This document shows positions 44,151 to 47,477 of a stretch of DNA of 47,477 nt, in pieces. The translations under genes and the position numbers were made by a program. The stretch is from assembly GCF_002432125.1 (NCBI RefSeq), contig NZ_DJFS01000072.1, forward strand, positions 1-47,477. The letters run 5' to 3'. The notes beneath the pieces were generated by a model. It was not told the DNA's origin and ran no database searches. It worked only from the letters and a program-made list of their open reading frames with translations. The stretch comes from Brevundimonas sp. UBA5866. Lineage in GTDB: Bacteria > Pseudomonadota > Alphaproteobacteria > Caulobacterales > Caulobacteraceae. Within the stretch, counting starts at the first letter, position 1; the number at the start of each line of letters is the position of its first letter.

Positions 44151-45158
44151 ATGCTGATTGTTCGCCCCGCCATGCCGACGGACCTCGACGACCTGATGGA
44201 ACTGGCCATCCTGTCCGGGCCGGGCTTTACCAGCCTGCCCGAAGATCCGGATGTATTGAGCGAGAGACTGGAAATCAGCCAGAAGTCCTTCCGTGGCGAA
44301 CTGCCAAAGGAAGATGCGTGGTACACGCTGATGCTGGAGGACGGCGACACGGGCGATGTGGACGGCATCGGTTCGGTCAAGGCGACCGTGGGCCTGAAAC
44401 GGCCCTTCTTCTCCTTCCGTCTGGTGAACAATATCGTCCAGTCGCCGTCGCTGAATGTCCGACTGAACCATCAGACCCTTGTGCTGGTGAACGAGTGCGC
44501 GGGGTGGACAGAGGTCGGCTCTCTGTTCCTCAAAGCCGACCGCCGCCGCGGTGGCGCGGGCCGCCTGCTGGCCCAGTCGCGCTATATGCTGATCGGTGCC
44601 GAGCCAGATCTGTTTGCCGATACGGTTCTGGCCGAGTTGCGCGGTGTGTTTACCCCTGACGGGGCCTGTCCGTTCTGGGATCATGTGGCGCACAAATTCT
44701 TCCCGATGAATTTTGACGATGCCGACCGGATGACCGGATCGACCGACAAACAGTTCATCCTCGACCTGTCACCGCGCCACCCCATCTATGTCGAACTGCT
44801 GCCCGAACCGGCACGCGCGGTGATCGGCAAGGTCCACCCGCAAGGCATTCCGGCTATGGCCTTGCTCGAGTCCGAGGGTTTCCGCCCTAACGGGCTGGTC
44901 GATATTTTCGATGCCGGTCCTACTGTCACCTGCGGGCGCGACAACATCCGCACGGTGCGCGACGCCCGTGCGCTGAAGGTCGCAATCGGTCACGACATCC
45001 AGGCGGATTTGCCCGCCCTGATTTCCACCAACAGCCTGTCCAAATTCCGTGCCGTACGTGTGAAGGCCGATATCCACGACGACACCGTCACCATTACCGC
45101 CGATGCCGCTGCGGCCCTGAAGGTCAAAGCCGGCGATTCCGTCCGCGTCAAAGTCTGA
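44151..45158 (+). CDS. astA: Arginine N-succinyltransferase
   Basis: The first enzyme of the AST pathway, joining succinyl-CoA to arginine. 335 residues, normal for AstA. Characteristic stretches: RPAMPTDLDDLMELA, LTSLPED-like GFTSLPEDPDVLSERLE, LNHQTLVLVNECAGWTEVGS, FLKADRRRGGAGRLLAQSRY and FDAGPTVTCGRDNIRTV. It follows the M20 gene by three bases and precedes astD by nine. Cytoplasmic. Confidence 0.96.
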   Translation: MLIVRPAMPTDLDDLMELAILSGPGFTSLPEDPDVLSERLEISQKSFRGELPKEDAWYTLMLEDGDTGDVDGIGSVKATVGLKRPFFSFRLVNNIVQSPSLNVRLNHQTLVLVNECAGWTEVGSLFLKADRRRGGAGRLLAQSRYMLIGAEPDLFADTVLAELRGVFTPDGACPFWDHVAHKFFPMNFDDADRMTGSTDKQFILDLSPRHPIYVELLPEPARAVIGKVHPQGIPAMALLESEGFRPNGLVDIFDAGPTVTCGRDNIRTVRDARALKVAIGHDIQADLPALISTNSLSKFRAVRVKADIHDDTVTITADAAAALKVKAGDSVRVKV

Positions 45159-45167
45159 GTTGCCCCC

Positions 45168-46583
45168 ATGACCACTTTCCAGTCCATCGATCCCACCACC
45201 GGCGAAGTCGTCTGGGAAGGCCCAGAGAGCACCCCGCAGCAGGTCGCAGACGCTGTTGCCAAGGCCCGCGCCGCCATGAAAGATTGGGCGCTGCGCCCAC
45301 GCGCGGACCGCGTGGCCATCCTGAAGGCCTATCAGGCTAAGCTGAAGGAACGCGCCGCCGAGATCGCCGAGACCATCAGCCGTGAAACCGGCAAGGCCCT
45401 GTGGGAGACGCAGGGCGAGGTCGGCTCGATGCAGGGCAAGGTGGACATCTCTATCCGCGCCTATGACGAGCGCACGGGCGAGCGTTCAAACGACACCGCC
45501 TTTGGCCGCGCAACCTTGCGTCACCGCCCGCATGGCGTGGCGGCGGTGCTTGGCCCGTTCAACTTCCCCGGCCACCTGCCGAACGGTCACATTGTTCCGG
45601 CCCTGCTGGCGGGCGACACGGTCGTGTTCAAGCCGTCCGAAGAAGCCCCCAAGACGGGCGAACTGATGGTGCAATGCCTGCTGGAAGCAGGCGTGCCGGA
45701 TGGCGTGATCAACATTGTCCAAGGCGGCAAGGACGTCGGCGCGGCCCTGCTGGACCAGAAGATCGACGCCCTGATGTTCACCGGCTCGGGCGCGGCGGGC
45801 GCGCATTTCCGCAAGAAGTTCGCCGATGATCCGCACGTGATCCTCGCGCTGGAACTCGGCGGCAACAATCCGCTGGTCGTCTGGGACGTGGCGGATGCAG
45901 AGGCTGCGGCCACCCATGTGGTGCAGTCGGCCTTCATCACCTCGGGCCAGCGCTGCTCGTGCGCGCGCCGCCTGATCGTGCCGAACGGCCCGCAGGGTGA
46001 TGCCGTGGTCGAGGCGGTCACCCAGCTGTCGGACCGTCTGCGTTATGGCGCGTGGAACGGCAATGAAGAGGTTTACGGCGGCCCGCTGATCTCCGCCCGC
46101 GCCGCGAAAAAGGCCCTGGCCGACCTACAGGAGCGTATCGATCTGGGGGCCAAGGTCATCCGCGCCTCCGGCCCGATCGATGGCCTTTCGGATGCCTTCG
46201 TCAAACCCGCCATCATCGATGTGACGGGTGTGGACGTGCCGGACGAGGAAATCTTCGCGCCCTTCCTGTCGGTCATCCGCGTGGACAGCTTTGATGCCGC
46301 GCTGGAAGCCGCCAACGCCACCCGCTACGGCCTGTCGGCAGGCCTGATCAGCGATGATGCCAAGCTGTGGGACCGCTTCATCACCACCATCCGCGCGGGC
46401 GTCGTGAACTTCAACCGCCCGACCACCGGCGCGGCGGGCGACATGCCCTTCGGCGGCCTCGGTGCCAGCGGCAACCACCGCCCCAGCGCATACTACGCCG
46501 CCGACTACTGCGCCTATCCGGTTGCCAGTTTCGAAGCCGACGGCGTCAAGAACATCACCGGTGAAATCAAGGGCTTGATGTAA
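45168..46583 (+). CDS. astD: Succinylglutamate-semialdehyde dehydrogenase
   Basis: 471 residues of the aldehyde dehydrogenase superfamily; it oxidises succinylglutamate semialdehyde with NAD. LGPFNFPGHLPNGHIVPALL, FKPSEEAPKTGELM, FTGSGAAGAHFRKKF and LALELGGNNPL (general base Glu) are AstD-like. The catalytic Cys is about residue 263 in SGQRCSCARR. Its stop overlaps the astB start by one base. Confidence 0.96.
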   Translation: MTTFQSIDPTTGEVVWEGPESTPQQVADAVAKARAAMKDWALRPRADRVAILKAYQAKLKERAAEIAETISRETGKALWETQGEVGSMQGKVDISIRAYDERTGERSNDTAFGRATLRHRPHGVAAVLGPFNFPGHLPNGHIVPALLAGDTVVFKPSEEAPKTGELMVQCLLEAGVPDGVINIVQGGKDVGAALLDQKIDALMFTGSGAAGAHFRKKFADDPHVILALELGGNNPLVVWDVADAEAAATHVVQSAFITSGQRCSCARRLIVPNGPQGDAVVEAVTQLSDRLRYGAWNGNEEVYGGPLISARAAKKALADLQERIDLGAKVIRASGPIDGLSDAFVKPAIIDVTGVDVPDEEIFAPFLSVIRVDSFDAALEAANATRYGLSAGLISDDAKLWDRFITTIRAGVVNFNRPTTGAAGDMPFGGLGASGNHRPSAYYAADYCAYPVASFEADGVKNITGEIKGLM

Positions 46584-47477
46584 TGGGTCCACACGCGGTC
46601 GAAGCCAATGCCGATGGATTGATCGGGCCGACGCACTCCTATGCGGGTCTGTCGCCGGGCAATCTGGCGTCCAGCCTGAACAAGGCGAAGGCTTCGTCTC
46701 CGCGTGCCGCAGTCCTGCAGGGGCTGGACAAGATGAAGCGGCTGGCCGACCTCGGCCTGCCGCAGTTCGTCCTGCCCCCGCATGAACGCCCGAACATCCC
46801 CTTCCTGCGCTCTCTGGGCTTTACAGGTAACGACGCGCAGGTGCTGGAGCGGGCATGGAAGGACGCGCCGAGCTTTGCCGCCGCCGCCTGTTCGGCCTCG
46901 CCCATGTGGGCGGCCAATGCCGCGACCGTGACCCCCAGTGCAGACAGCCAAGATGGCCGCGTGCATTTCACGCCCGCCAATCTGGTCACCAACCTGCACC
47001 GCAGCCTTGAACACGAGCAGACGCAAAGGGCGCTGACCGCCCTCTTCCCCGACGCGAGCCATTTCGCCGTCCATCCGGCCCTGTCGCCTGTCAGCCATTT
47101 GGCCGATGAGGGCGCGGCCAACCATGTCCGCCTGTGCGCCGACCACGGCAGCGAGGGCGTGAACCTGTTCGTCTGGGGCCGCGACGCGTTCGAGGCGTGG
47201 GATGGCCCCTTCCCCGCCCGCCAGACCCGCGAGGCGTGCGAGGCCATCATGCGCCGCCATACCGCCTCGAACGTGGTGCTGGCCCGTCAGGGACGCGAGG
47301 CCATCGCGGGCGGCACCTTCCACAATGACGTGGTGTGTGTGGGCGCGCTGGATACCCTCTTCTTCCACGAACTGGCGTTTGAAGACCTTGAGGCCACCAA
47401 GGCCGCCATCCGCGCCGCCGCCAAGGGCTTCGAGCCGAAGTTCGTCGAGGTTTCCGCCGCCGACCTGCCACTGGCCG
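46583..47477 (+). CDS. astB: N-succinylarginine dihydrolase, N-terminal part (3' end outside window)
   Basis: The frame opens at ATG 46583, overlapping the astD TAA, and runs off the right edge after 298 residues (full length about 445). AstB hydrolyses succinylarginine to succinylornithine, ammonia and CO2. The start is typical (EANADGLIGPTHSYAGLSPG), followed by FVLPPHERPN, the CSASPMWAANAATVTPS segment and HFTPANLVTNLHRSLE, then GGTFHNDVVCVG. It completes astA-astD-astB; astC and astE are not in the window. Confidence 0.95.
   Translation, partial: MGPHAVEANADGLIGPTHSYAGLSPGNLASSLNKAKASSPRAAVLQGLDKMKRLADLGLPQFVLPPHERPNIPFLRSLGFTGNDAQVLERAWKDAPSFAAAACSASPMWAANAATVTPSADSQDGRVHFTPANLVTNLHRSLEHEQTQRALTALFPDASHFAVHPALSPVSHLADEGAANHVRLCADHGSEGVNLFVWGRDAFEAWDGPFPARQTREACEAIMRRHTASNVVLARQGREAIAGGTFHNDVVCVGALDTLFFHELAFEDLEATKAAIRAAAKGFEPKFVEVSAADLPLA

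Overview
The window looks like a chromosomal segment from an alphaproteobacterium of the Caulobacteraceae type (Caulobacter, Brevundimonas or Asticcacaulis; I cannot decide the genus). The grounds are high-GC genes with dense coding, long TonB-dependent receptors, a class I lysyl-tRNA synthetase, an arginine succinyltransferase (AST) operon, and a TTAA-N7-TTAA element of the kind bound by the cell-cycle regulator CtrA, with GANTC (CcrM-type) sites nearby. I see no prophage, insertion sequence, CRISPR array or rRNA.

Layout. 1-6.5 kb: the 3' part of cobalamin-dependent methionine synthase (metH), then a full-length TonB-dependent receptor and the decayed remnant of a second one. 6.8-13 kb: housekeeping genes, namely a metallo-beta-lactamase-fold hydrolase, an acyl-CoA ligase with a DUF1499 membrane protein, uridine kinase, a TetR regulator, pdxH and a DnaJ-like protein. 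13.1-17.9 kb: aroC, then unrecognised or secreted proteins (a two-repeat exported protein and a pair of diverged secreted paralogues), a pirin and a GNAT acetyltransferase. 18.1-19.9 kb: a small lipoprotein and an ECF sigma factor / membrane anti-sigma-like operon, separated from a divergent Cys-rich membrane protein by a striking nested palindrome. 20-21.3 kb: queC-queE. 21.5-26.2 kb: a CBS / degenerate-kinase / receiver protein, two hotdog thioesterases, a small protein behind a CtrA-like site, a membrane protein, a LexA/S24-like repressor and an SH3 protein. 26.4-33.4 kb: lysS, an Lrp-type regulator divergent from dadA, queA, an orphan nucleotidyltransferase-like gene, tgt and a lipoprotein. 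33.5-40.9 kb: tRNA-Lys(UUU), a small acidic lipoprotein and tamA-tamB. 40.9-42.8 kb: arsC with three small membrane proteins. 42.9 kb to the end: an M20-type hydrolase, astA, astD and the start of astB.

Functional themes. Queuosine tRNA modification is split over two loci: queC-queE make the 7-deazaguanine precursor, and tgt and queA insert and modify the base. Arginine catabolism by the AST route occupies the right end, with an M20 metallohydrolase at the head where AstE might be expected. Envelope biogenesis is represented by tamA/tamB, the TonB receptor and several lipoproteins.

The points I would examine first are the nested palindrome at 19624-19686, the CtrA-like promoter at 24077, the pseudokinase-like hybrid at 21519, the Tgt that lacks two of its four zinc ligands, the nucleotidyltransferase-like gene between queA and tgt, and several hairpins that overlap start codons or ribosome binding sites. 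No wholly new multi-gene system is evident.
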